Source of the DNA: Streptomyces sp. TRM68416
Lineage (GTDB): Bacteria; Actinomycetota; Actinomycetes; Streptomycetales; Streptomycetaceae
NCBI RefSeq assembly: GCF_014596915.1
Contig: NZ_JACVWU010000002.1
Location: 1 to 64,000, forward strand
DNA: 64,000 bases
Reading direction: 5' to 3'
Positions within the stretch are counted from its first letter, which is position 1. Every line of letters begins with the position of its first letter. This document shows, in pieces, positions 29,034 to 35,786 of the stretch. The notes beneath the pieces were generated by a model that did not search any database, was not told where the DNA came from, and saw nothing but the letters and a program-made list of their open reading frames with translations. The position numbers and the translations under genes are program-made.

Positions 29034-29924
29034 TCAGGACTGGGCGGGCGCGTGGAACGGCAGCCCGGCGTCGGCCACCAGTTCCAGGTCGTCGCCGTCC
29101 TCGGGCGGCAGCAGCGTGGCCGTGCCGTCGGTGACCGGGACGACGCCCAGCTCCAGCAGCTCGGCCATCGCGGCGCTGCCGGCCATGTCGCGCACCTGGA
29201 GCTGGTAGCGGGCGGTCGTGCGGTACGTGCCGCCGTTGTCGTCGCCCGTGCGCTGCAGGAAGCCGGAGTCGGTGAGGAAGGCGACGGCCTTGCCGACGAT
29301 GCCGGTGGTGGACCCGGCGAGGCGGCGGGCGTCCTTGGTGGCGCCGGTCGCGGTGCGTCTGGCCCAGATCCGCCAGGCGGCCTCCAGGCAGGGCGCGTCG
29401 GTGGCCGGGTCGGTGTTCTGGCCCTGTTCCTCGGCGCGCTCCTCCAGGCGTCGGCAGGCCTGGCGGACGAAGGCGTCGACGCCGTTGACGGAGACCCGCC
29501 CGATGTAACCGTCGTCGGCGAGGTCCTCGGGCCGCGGGAAGGCCAGGGCGGCGACCGCGAGATGGGCGAGGCCGTGCAGGAAGCGGTCGCCGGAGTCGGC
29601 CGAGGTGCGCTTCGCGTAGTCGCCCATGCGTACGGCGAACACCGAGTCCTCGGCGGCGGTCACCGCCATCCCCGCGCGCGGGGAGACCTCCAGTACGACC
29701 AGGCCGAGACCGGTGGCCACGGCGTCCGCGAGGCGCGCGAACGGCGGGTCCTCCCGGTACCGGCGCAGCAGCTCGGTGTACTCCTGGTCCCGCGCGGGCT
29801 GCAGCTTGGGCTGCAGCCCGAAGGCGACGAGCCGAGCCGCGTCGGCGGCGTCGGCGGGCGTGACGGCGGCGGAGACCGGTGCGGGGCCGGTCTCCTGCTC
29901 ACTCCACTCGACGTGCTCGCTCAC
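29034..29924 (-). CDS. KITE-like (MukE/JetB-type) partner of the SMC protein
   Basis: 296 residues, soluble. The C-terminal part folds as a likely winged helix (TTGIVGKAVAFLTDSGFLQRTGDDNGGTYRTTARYQLQVRD), and a second helical unit lies around 90-150. Tandem winged helices are the hallmark of KITE proteins that bind kleisins in MukBEF and Wadjet complexes. The position between a kleisin-sized gene and the SMC gene is the same order as jetA-jetB-jetC and supports the call. GTG start with AAGGAGA upstream; it begins 31 bases after the previous stop. I infer the role from fold pattern and context, not from a recognised family. Confidence 0.65.
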   Translation of the reverse strand: MSEHVEWSEQETGPAPVSAAVTPADAADAARLVAFGLQPKLQPARDQEYTELLRRYREDPPFARLADAVATGLGLVVLEVSPRAGMAVTAAEDSVFAVRMGDYAKRTSADSGDRFLHGLAHLAVAALAFPRPEDLADDGYIGRVSVNGVDAFVRQACRRLEERAEEQGQNTDPATDAPCLEAAWRIWARRTATGATKDARRLAGSTTGIVGKAVAFLTDSGFLQRTGDDNGGTYRTTARYQLQVRDMAGSAAMAELLELGVVPVTDGTATLLPPEDGDDLELVADAGLPFHAPAQS

Positions 29925-29955
29925 GGTCGCTCTCCTTGCTGCGCTGTCACTCGGC

Positions 29956-31482
29956 TCATGCCGCTTCCGTCCTGTCCGCCGCCATCCCGGCCGCGTCCAG
30001 CAGGGCCGTGCCGACGATCAGGTCGGCCCCGCCGAACTCGGGATCGTCCAGCTCGGTCCCGTCGTCCACGGCGAACAGCAGCTTCTCCTCGCCCTGCCGG
30101 TAGGCGGTGCCGACCGGCGGGCTGGCCGCGTGCACCGCCAGCAGCGCCACGAGGTAGGGCAGGTCGGGGTCCGACCGCCGGGCCTCGGCCAGCAGTCCCG
30201 AGAGCCGCCGCGGGGCGTCCGCGGGCAGGTCCAGCAGTTCCATGGCGGCGGCGAGCTGCTCCTCGCTGAACCGGCTGTCGTCCGGCGTCGCGATGAGGTC
30301 CGGCTCGGGCATCTCCGCACCCAGGTGCTCCCGCTCCACCGGGGGCGTCAGCAGTATGTCCACCAGGTCCGTGACCCGGACGGACACGGGCGTGCGCAGC
30401 CCGGTGCCGCGCGCGAAGAAGGCGTCCGTGACCCGCACGGCCTGCTCGACGGGCAGCGGCAGCACCGGGGCGACGAGATGGCCGTACAGGTCTATGCCCG
30501 ACGTCGTCATCGGGGTCGCGAAGGCCTGCCGGTCCTGCTCCGCGCGGAACAGCGGACCGGCCTCCAGCAGCCGCGACTGCAGCTGCGTGTGCCGTCGGAT
30601 GCAGTCCTTGACGATGTCGACCAGTTCGGCGGCCCGTCGCTTGTGCTCGGGGTCCTCGGACTCGTCCCGGGCCTTGCGGATGTTGGTGAGGATCGCGTTC
30701 TCGTGCCGGTACCGGTCGGCCACGTGGTCCAGGGCCTCGGCGATCATGTCGGGCACCGCCCTCAGCCAGTCCACCGCGCGGACGTTGCGCCGGGTCGCGT
30801 CCAGGGCCTTGCGCAGGGTCTCCGAGTACTGCACGGTCCGGTACCGGGCCTGCTCGGCGGCGAGCTGGGCGTCGGCGAGGCGGCCGCGGCTGATCAGCAC
30901 CTCCAGCTTGACCTCGGCGGCGATCTGCGCGCTGGTGACGTCGGTGTCGAGGGCGCCGACCAGGACGTTGACGGCCTCGTCCGTGGTGCGGAGGTAGACC
31001 GTGCCGCCGGGGCCCGGGACCTCCTCGATCAGCTTGAAGTCGTAGTCGCGGCGGACGTAGGTGCCGTCGGGCGCGAAGGTGCCGTAGACGGCGCGGAAGC
31101 CGCGGTCGACGCTGCCGACGTTGATCAGGTTCTCCAGGACCCAGCGGGCCACGCGCTCGTGCTCGGCGGCGGGCCGCCGCGGGGCCTGGGCGGCGATGCG
31201 CGGGACGAGTCGGGCGACGATCTGGTCGTGGTCGGCACCCGTGTCGAAGTCCATGTTGAGGGTGACCAGGTCGATGGCGGCGAGTGCCACCTCGGCCATG
31301 CCGTACACCGAGTACTCGCCCGCCAGGTTGGCCTTGCGGGCGTCGAGGTCGTGCAGTGGGGCGGTGCAGGCGAGCGCGCGCAGCCGCCGCGCCAGTCCCT
31401 CGTCGGCGGCCGGACCCGGCGCGGGTCGCGGCCCCGCGCTGAGCTGGGGCGGAACGCTGTCCGTCGGTGCAGGCGAAGTCAC
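29956..31482 (-). CDS. Kleisin-like (MukF/JetA-type) partner of the SMC protein
   Basis: 508 residues, mostly helical, with no membrane segments. The first third (LARRLRALACTAPLHDLDARKANLAGEYSVYGMAEVALAAIDLVTLNMDF) looks like a helical or winged-helix N-domain. The middle has long heptad-like helices (RHENAILTNIRKARDESEDPEHKRRAAELVDIVKDC), and the C-terminus is acidic. The length, position and shape suit the kleisin of a MukBEF/Wadjet-like complex. GTG 31482 is chosen because a -10 hexamer lies seven bases before it, giving a leaderless message. An in-frame ATG 63 bases upstream would overlap the regulator gene. Assignment is inferred. Confidence 0.65.
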   Translation of the reverse strand: MTSPAPTDSVPPQLSAGPRPAPGPAADEGLARRLRALACTAPLHDLDARKANLAGEYSVYGMAEVALAAIDLVTLNMDFDTGADHDQIVARLVPRIAAQAPRRPAAEHERVARWVLENLINVGSVDRGFRAVYGTFAPDGTYVRRDYDFKLIEEVPGPGGTVYLRTTDEAVNVLVGALDTDVTSAQIAAEVKLEVLISRGRLADAQLAAEQARYRTVQYSETLRKALDATRRNVRAVDWLRAVPDMIAEALDHVADRYRHENAILTNIRKARDESEDPEHKRRAAELVDIVKDCIRRHTQLQSRLLEAGPLFRAEQDRQAFATPMTTSGIDLYGHLVAPVLPLPVEQAVRVTDAFFARGTGLRTPVSVRVTDLVDILLTPPVEREHLGAEMPEPDLIATPDDSRFSEEQLAAAMELLDLPADAPRRLSGLLAEARRSDPDLPYLVALLAVHAASPPVGTAYRQGEEKLLFAVDDGTELDDPEFGGADLIVGTALLDAAGMAADRTEAA

Positions 31483-31520
31483 GGTGCACAGACTAGGTCC
31501 TAGGTCTGACAACGACCCAA
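31483..31520 (-). promoter_or_regulatory. Leaderless promoter of the SMC operon with tandem CTAGGTC
   Basis: On the minus strand TTGGGT (31520-31515), a 19-base spacer, TAGTCT (31495-31490) and seven bases lead straight to GTG 31482. Transcription would begin at or next to the start codon. The spacer contains two tandem copies of CTAGGTC (plus strand), a possible operator. It lies in the 43-base gap after the GntR gene. Confidence 0.55.
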
Positions 31521-31525
31521 ACGAC

Positions 31526-32269
31526 TCAGAAGCGACGGCCGCCACCGGGGCACGACAGGCCGCGGCCGAGGTCCGCGCCGTCCTCGCCCACCCGGCGCCG
31601 GTAGACCTCGACGACCCGGCGCAGGGAGTCGCCGAGGTAGACGGCGAGGAGCCGCTCGGCCCCGTCCCGGTCCCCGTCCCGGAGCGCCTGGAGGATCTCC
31701 AGGTTGCGCACGAGGTACGGCTCGTGCAGCCGACGCGGGTCGTCCACGACGTGGAAGGCGAGCCGCAGTTCGGCGAAGACGCTGCGCATCAGTTCGTCGG
31801 TGCGGTCGCTGCCGGCCAGCGAGACCAGCTCCCGGTGGAAGTGGATATTGGCCGTGCCCACTCCGTTCCAGTCGCCTTCGCGGGCCGCCCGCTGCCCCTG
31901 GGCGACCGCTTCGTCGAGGCGGTCCAGCCCGTACGGCGGCTCCCCCAGCCCGCGTACGACCGCGCACTCGACCAGGCCGCGGGTGCGGTAGATGTCCTCG
32001 ACGTCCTCGACGGTGAGGACCCGCACGAAGACGCCCCGGTTCAGTTCGTGGACGAGCAGGCGTTCGTGGGTGAGCAGCCGGAACGCTTCGCGCAGGGTGT
32101 TGCGGGAGACCCCCAGGGCGCCGCCGATGCTGTCCTCCGACAGGCGGGTGCCGGGCGGGAAGTAACCGTCGGCGATGCGGGTCCTGAGAATGTCCGAGAC
32201 CCGTTCGGCGGTGCTGGTGCGCCCCAGGAGGGCGCGGTCGTCGGCCAGACCCGTCAGCTGCTCTGCCAT
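31526..32269 (-). CDS. FadR-type (FCD) GntR regulator
   Basis: The 247-residue transcription factor has an N-terminal winged helix (RVSDILRTRIADGYFPPGTRLSEDSIGGALGVSRNTLREAFRLL) and a C-terminal all-helical FCD ligand domain with metal-binding histidines in NIHFHRELV. FCD regulators often sense carboxylates. It diverges from the pxpABC 5-oxoprolinase genes across a 19-bp palindrome, so 5-oxoproline or a related acid is a likely ligand. It is also only 43 bases upstream of the kleisin-like gene in the same direction, so it may be cotranscribed with the SMC operon. Start at MAEQLTGLAD; longer frames look non-coding. Confidence 0.88.
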   Translation of the reverse strand: MAEQLTGLADDRALLGRTSTAERVSDILRTRIADGYFPPGTRLSEDSIGGALGVSRNTLREAFRLLTHERLLVHELNRGVFVRVLTVEDVEDIYRTRGLVECAVVRGLGEPPYGLDRLDEAVAQGQRAAREGDWNGVGTANIHFHRELVSLAGSDRTDELMRSVFAELRLAFHVVDDPRRLHEPYLVRNLEILQALRDGDRDGAERLLAVYLGDSLRRVVEVYRRRVGEDGADLGRGLSCPGGGRRF

Positions 32270-32313
32270 GCCCGGAATTGAAGCGCAGGGACAAGAACGA
32301 AACAACGTGGGTA

Positions 32314-32343
32314 TTGAAGGATCGTTCAACGATCCTCTACGTT
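32314..32343 (+). promoter_or_regulatory. Promoter with embedded 19-bp palindromic operator
   Basis: A perfect 19-bp palindrome with 9-bp arms AGGATCGTT / AACGATCCT occupies 32318-32336. On the plus strand it sits between TTGAAG (32314-32319) and TACGTT (32338-32343), spaced 18 bases, the classic position for repression. The adjacent divergent GntR regulator is the obvious candidate to bind here and to control both pxpABC and itself. Confidence 0.65.
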
Positions 32344-32439
32344 GCTGGTCGGCACCGCCACTCGACTGACCTCCCAGGCGGCTCCGGCACGCTGACCACA
32401 TGGGTGCCGGTCCCCACGAGGGTCGGCCTTCTGGCGGAC

Positions 32440-32652
32440 GGCTGCGGACGGCTGGGGAGTGGGCGGCGCGATCGGCTACGGCCTGACGGCGCCGACCCTG
32501 TTCGGGTTGCCCAAGACGCGCGGGAGGGAGCAGGTGTGAACCGCACGAACGACCGCCCCCTGACCGTCGTCGACGCGCACGCGTGGCGGCCGAGGGACGC
32601 CGGGGCCAGCCCTCGGTGCCGTCCGGCGGGGCGCTGATGGTGTCGGCCTGAG
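32440..32652 (+). pseudogene. Possible gene remnants before pxpA
   Basis: Three short coding-like stubs follow each other in different frames. First is a permease-like C-terminus (GGAIGYGLTAPTLFGLPKTR then stop, ending near 32538). A GTG at 32536 behind a strong GGGAGGGAG site comes next (VNRTNDRPLTVVDAHAW). Last is a high-GC3 tail in another frame (EGRRGQPSVPSGGALMVSA, stop near 32652). This is what would remain after deletions in transporter genes that once preceded pxpA. It may also be chance; no family is recognised. Confidence 0.3.
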
Positions 32653-32670
32653 ACGAGACGCGAAGGATCC

Positions 32671-33429
32671 ATGACCCCGATCGATCTGAACGCCGACCTC
32701 GGCGAGGGCTTCGGCCGCTGGCGGCTCACCGACGACGAGCGACTGCTGTCCGTCGTCACCAGTGCCAACGTGGCCTGCGGGTTCCATGCCGGGGACGCGG
32801 CCACCATGCGCCGGGTGTGCGAACTGGCGGCCGCGCGCGGGGTACGGATCGGCGCCCAGGTCTCCTACCGCGACCTGGCGGGGTTCGGGCGGCGCGCGAT
32901 GGACGTGCCGCCGGCCGAACTCACCGCCGAGGTGGCCTACCAGATCGGCGCCCTGGAGGTCTTCGCGCGCGCGGCCGGCACGCGAGTGTCTTACGTGAAG
33001 CCGCACGGCGCGCTGTACAACCGCGTCGTGCGCGACGAGGAGCAGGCGGGCGCGGTCGTCGACGGTGTGCTTCTGGCCGACGCCTCGCTGCCCGTGCTCG
33101 GCCTGCCCGGCTCGCGCCTGCTGGAACGGGCCGGGAAGGCGGGCCTGCCGACCGTCACGGAGGCGTTCGCGGACCGCGCCTACACCGACGAGGGCACCCT
33201 CGTGCCGCGCGACCGGGAGGGTGCCGTGGTCACCGACCCGGAGGCCGTCGTGGAGCGGTCGGTGAGCATGGCGCGCTTCGGCATGGTCGACGCCCGGTCC
33301 GGGGCGCGCATCGAGGTACGCGCCCGTTCGCTGTGTCTGCACGGCGACACGCCCGGCGCGGTGGAGCTGGCCCGCCGGGTGCGCGAACGCCTCCAGGAGG
33401 CGGGCGTGCGGGTGGAGGCCTTCGCATGA
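32671..33429 (+). CDS. pxpA: 5-oxoprolinase subunit A (LamB/YcsF family)
   Basis: The 252-residue subunit works with PxpB and PxpC to hydrolyse 5-oxoproline to glutamate with ATP. The LamB/YcsF signature is plain: DLNADLGEGFG at the start, TSANVACGFHAGD, and YVKPHGALYN with the conserved histidine. The sequence is normal in length. It is the first gene of a tightly overlapping trio. The upstream promoter carries a palindrome next to a divergent GntR regulator. Confidence 0.93.
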   Translation: MTPIDLNADLGEGFGRWRLTDDERLLSVVTSANVACGFHAGDAATMRRVCELAAARGVRIGAQVSYRDLAGFGRRAMDVPPAELTAEVAYQIGALEVFARAAGTRVSYVKPHGALYNRVVRDEEQAGAVVDGVLLADASLPVLGLPGSRLLERAGKAGLPTVTEAFADRAYTDEGTLVPRDREGAVVTDPEAVVERSVSMARFGMVDARSGARIEVRARSLCLHGDTPGAVELARRVRERLQEAGVRVEAFA

Positions 33430-34049
33430 GGGCGCTGCCCGTCGGCGACGGCGCCCTGCTCGTCGAGGTGGCCTCCGGCGAGCAGGCGCAGGCCCTGCAC
33501 GCGGAGCTGCTGCGCCGCCGCGCGGAGGGATCGCTGTCCGTCCGCGAGATCGTCCCCGCGGCCCGCACGGTCCTCCTCGACGGCGTCGCCGACCCGGCCC
33601 GTCTGGCATCCGAGCTGACCGCCTCCGAGGTGCCGCCCGCTCCCCCACGCGCGCGTGAGATCGTCGACCTTCCGGTCCGCTACGACGGCCCGGACCTCGC
33701 GGACGTCGCCAGGCACTGGGGCGTGGACGAGGCGGAGGTGGCCCGCATCCACGCGGGCACGGAGTTCACGGTCGCCTTCTGCGGCTTCGCCCCCGGCTTC
33801 GGCTATCTCACGGGCCTTCCCGCGCGCTACGCCGTGCCGCGGCGGGCGACGCCGCGCACGGCCGTCCCGGCCGGTTCGGTGGCCCTGGCCGGTCCCTATA
33901 CGGGCGTGTACCCGCGCTCCTCGCCGGGTGGCTGGCAGCTGATCGGGACCACGGACACGGTGCTGTGGGACCACGCGCGCGTACCGGCGGCGCTGCTGGC
34001 GCCGGGGACGCGTGTGCGGTTCGTACCGCAGGGTGCGGAGGGCTCCTGA
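33426..34049 (+). CDS. pxpB: 5-oxoprolinase subunit B (KipI family)
   Basis: 207 residues, homologous to B. subtilis KipI and the allophanate-hydrolase subunit 1 family. The cyclophilin-like C-terminal domain carries FCGFAPGFGYLTGLP and the PAGSVALAGPYTGVYPRSSPGGWQLIG motif. It starts at ATG 33426, overlapping the pxpA stop by four bases, and its own stop overlaps the pxpC start by one base, so the three are translated together. The family name KipI comes from a kinase-inhibitor role in Bacillus, but the conserved function is 5-oxoproline hydrolysis. Confidence 0.92.
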   Translation: MRALPVGDGALLVEVASGEQAQALHAELLRRRAEGSLSVREIVPAARTVLLDGVADPARLASELTASEVPPAPPRAREIVDLPVRYDGPDLADVARHWGVDEAEVARIHAGTEFTVAFCGFAPGFGYLTGLPARYAVPRRATPRTAVPAGSVALAGPYTGVYPRSSPGGWQLIGTTDTVLWDHARVPAALLAPGTRVRFVPQGAEGS

Positions 34050-34918
34050 TGACGGACCGCGCGCTGGCCGTCGTACGGGCCGGAGCCCTCACCACCGTGC
34101 AGGACACGGGCCGACCCGGCCACGCCCACCTCGGTGTGCCCCGCTCCGGCGCCCTGGACGGCCCGTCGGCGGCCCTCGTCAACCGCCTGGTCGGCAACCC
34201 GCGCGGGGCGGCGGTGCTGGAGACCACCCTCAACGGGGTTGCCGTACGCCCGGGTTCGACGGTCACGGCGGCGGTCGCGGGCGCGCCCTGCCCGGTCACG
34301 GTGGACGGCCGCCCGGTCGCCTGGGGCGCCCCGGTACGCGTGCCCGCCGGAAGCGTCCTGGACGTCGGCCCGGCCGTCCGCGGCGTCCGCAGCTACGTGG
34401 CCGTCTCCGGCGGCGTCGCCGTGGAAGCGGTCCTGGGCAGCCGCTCGACGGACCTGCTCTCCGGCCTCGGCCCCCCGCCGCTCACGGACGGCACGGTGCT
34501 GCCCCTGGGACACCCCACGGACGTCCACGCGCGCGTGGACGTAGCCCCGCAGCCCGCGCCCCCCGCGGAACTGCTCCTGCGCGTCACCCTCGGCCCCCGG
34601 GACGACTGGTTCACGCCCGAAGCGACGAGGGCCTTCACCACGCGCACCTACCGGGTGTCTCCCACGAGCAACCGCATCGGCCTGCGCACGGAGGGCCCCG
34701 CCCTGGAACGGTCCGTCACGGGTGAACTCCCCAGCGAGGGCATGGTGCTGGGCGCGGTCCAGGTACCGCCGGACGGCAGGCCGGTGGTGTTCCTGGCCGA
34801 CCACCCGACCACCGGCGGCTACCCGGTCATCGGGGTGGTCCGCACGCCGGACCTTCCGGCAGCGGCCCAGGCGGCACCGGGGACACCGGTCCGCTTCATG
34901 GCCGTACGCAGACGCTGA
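34049..34918 (+). CDS. pxpC: 5-oxoprolinase subunit C (KipA family)
   Basis: 289 residues of the biotin-dependent-carboxyltransferase-like KipA family. It opens with LAVVRAGALTTVQDTGRPGHAHLGVPRSGALDG, the family signature, and ends with HPTTGGYPVIGVV. It completes the pxpABC set, and the ATG overlaps the pxpB stop. The gene contains a perfect 22-bp palindrome centred on CACGCGCGCGTG (34521-34542). It converges on the SGNH hydrolase gene. Confidence 0.92.
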   Translation: MTDRALAVVRAGALTTVQDTGRPGHAHLGVPRSGALDGPSAALVNRLVGNPRGAAVLETTLNGVAVRPGSTVTAAVAGAPCPVTVDGRPVAWGAPVRVPAGSVLDVGPAVRGVRSYVAVSGGVAVEAVLGSRSTDLLSGLGPPPLTDGTVLPLGHPTDVHARVDVAPQPAPPAELLLRVTLGPRDDWFTPEATRAFTTRTYRVSPTSNRIGLRTEGPALERSVTGELPSEGMVLGAVQVPPDGRPVVFLADHPTTGGYPVIGVVRTPDLPAAAQAAPGTPVRFMAVRRR

Positions 34919-34949
34919 CGCCCCCTTCAGGGACGTGCAGAGCGAGTTC

Positions 34950-35786
34950 CTATGCCTCCCCCGCCACTACGGCAGCCAACGCCGCGGACACCGCAGCAGA
35001 AGCCTTCACGTCGAGCCGCGCGCTCGTCCCCCGCGCCCGGTGCCGTATTTCGTCCGCGGCGAGCCCCAGCAGTTGCGGCAGCAGGTCCGTGCACCGCCGG
35101 GCCACCCACCCGGTCCCCGCGGTCGCGAGCCACCACAGGCTCGCCGACTTCGTGGGCGCCGGAAACTCCGGCTCCGCCGAGGGCGCGACGCCGCTGGCCC
35201 GTCCTGCCTCGGCCAGCAGCGCGTGGAACCGCACGGCCAACTGCCGGTGCCCCCGCTCGCCGGGGTGCAGCCGATCCGCGCTCCACATCGCGCGGTCCGT
35301 GATCCAAGCACCCTCGCAAGCGTGCAGGTGCACCGCTTCGTACCGCTCGGACAGCACGTGCACCACGGCGTTCACCGCGCGCTGCCGCCGGGCCAGCGGA
35401 CGCGCGAGGGCCCCGGGCAGGCCGAGCATCGCGCCGGGGTCGGGCAGGCAGGCCGTGAGCAGGACGGCGCCCTGCCCGGTGAGGGCCGCGTACACGGTGT
35501 CCAGCCGGGCGGCGACGGCACGGATGTCGAAGGTGCAGCGCAGGGTGTCGTTGACGCCGACGACGACGGACGCGATGTCCGGCCGCAGCTCCAGCGCTGT
35601 GGGCAGCTGCCGTTCCCGTACGTCCCGGGTCTGGGCTCCGCTGACGGCGAGGTTGGTGAAGGCTACGGGGTGTTCGGCGAGTCCGGCGGCGAGCAGGGCG
35701 GCCCAGCCGCGCCACCCGTCGCCGACGGGATCGCCCACGCCTTCGGTCAGCGAGTCGCCGAGGGCGACGAACCGCAGGGGTCTCAT
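34950..35786 (-). CDS. SGNH/GDSL-family hydrolase
   Basis: The 278-residue esterase-like enzyme has block I FVALGDSLTEGVGDP with the nucleophilic serine, block III VGVNDT and the C-terminal DRLHPGERGHRQLA with catalytic aspartate and histidine. No signal peptide is present, so it acts in the cytosol. The last 80 residues extend beyond the catalytic domain and are alanine rich. Its ATG overlaps the stop of the upstream glycosyltransferase by four bases, so both belong to one operon with a second glycosyltransferase. It may deacylate a glycoconjugate made by those enzymes; that is inference. Confidence 0.88.
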   Translation of the reverse strand: MRPLRFVALGDSLTEGVGDPVGDGWRGWAALLAAGLAEHPVAFTNLAVSGAQTRDVRERQLPTALELRPDIASVVVGVNDTLRCTFDIRAVAARLDTVYAALTGQGAVLLTACLPDPGAMLGLPGALARPLARRQRAVNAVVHVLSERYEAVHLHACEGAWITDRAMWSADRLHPGERGHRQLAVRFHALLAEAGRASGVAPSAEPEFPAPTKSASLWWLATAGTGWVARRCTDLLPQLLGLAADEIRHRARGTSARLDVKASAAVSAALAAVVAGEA

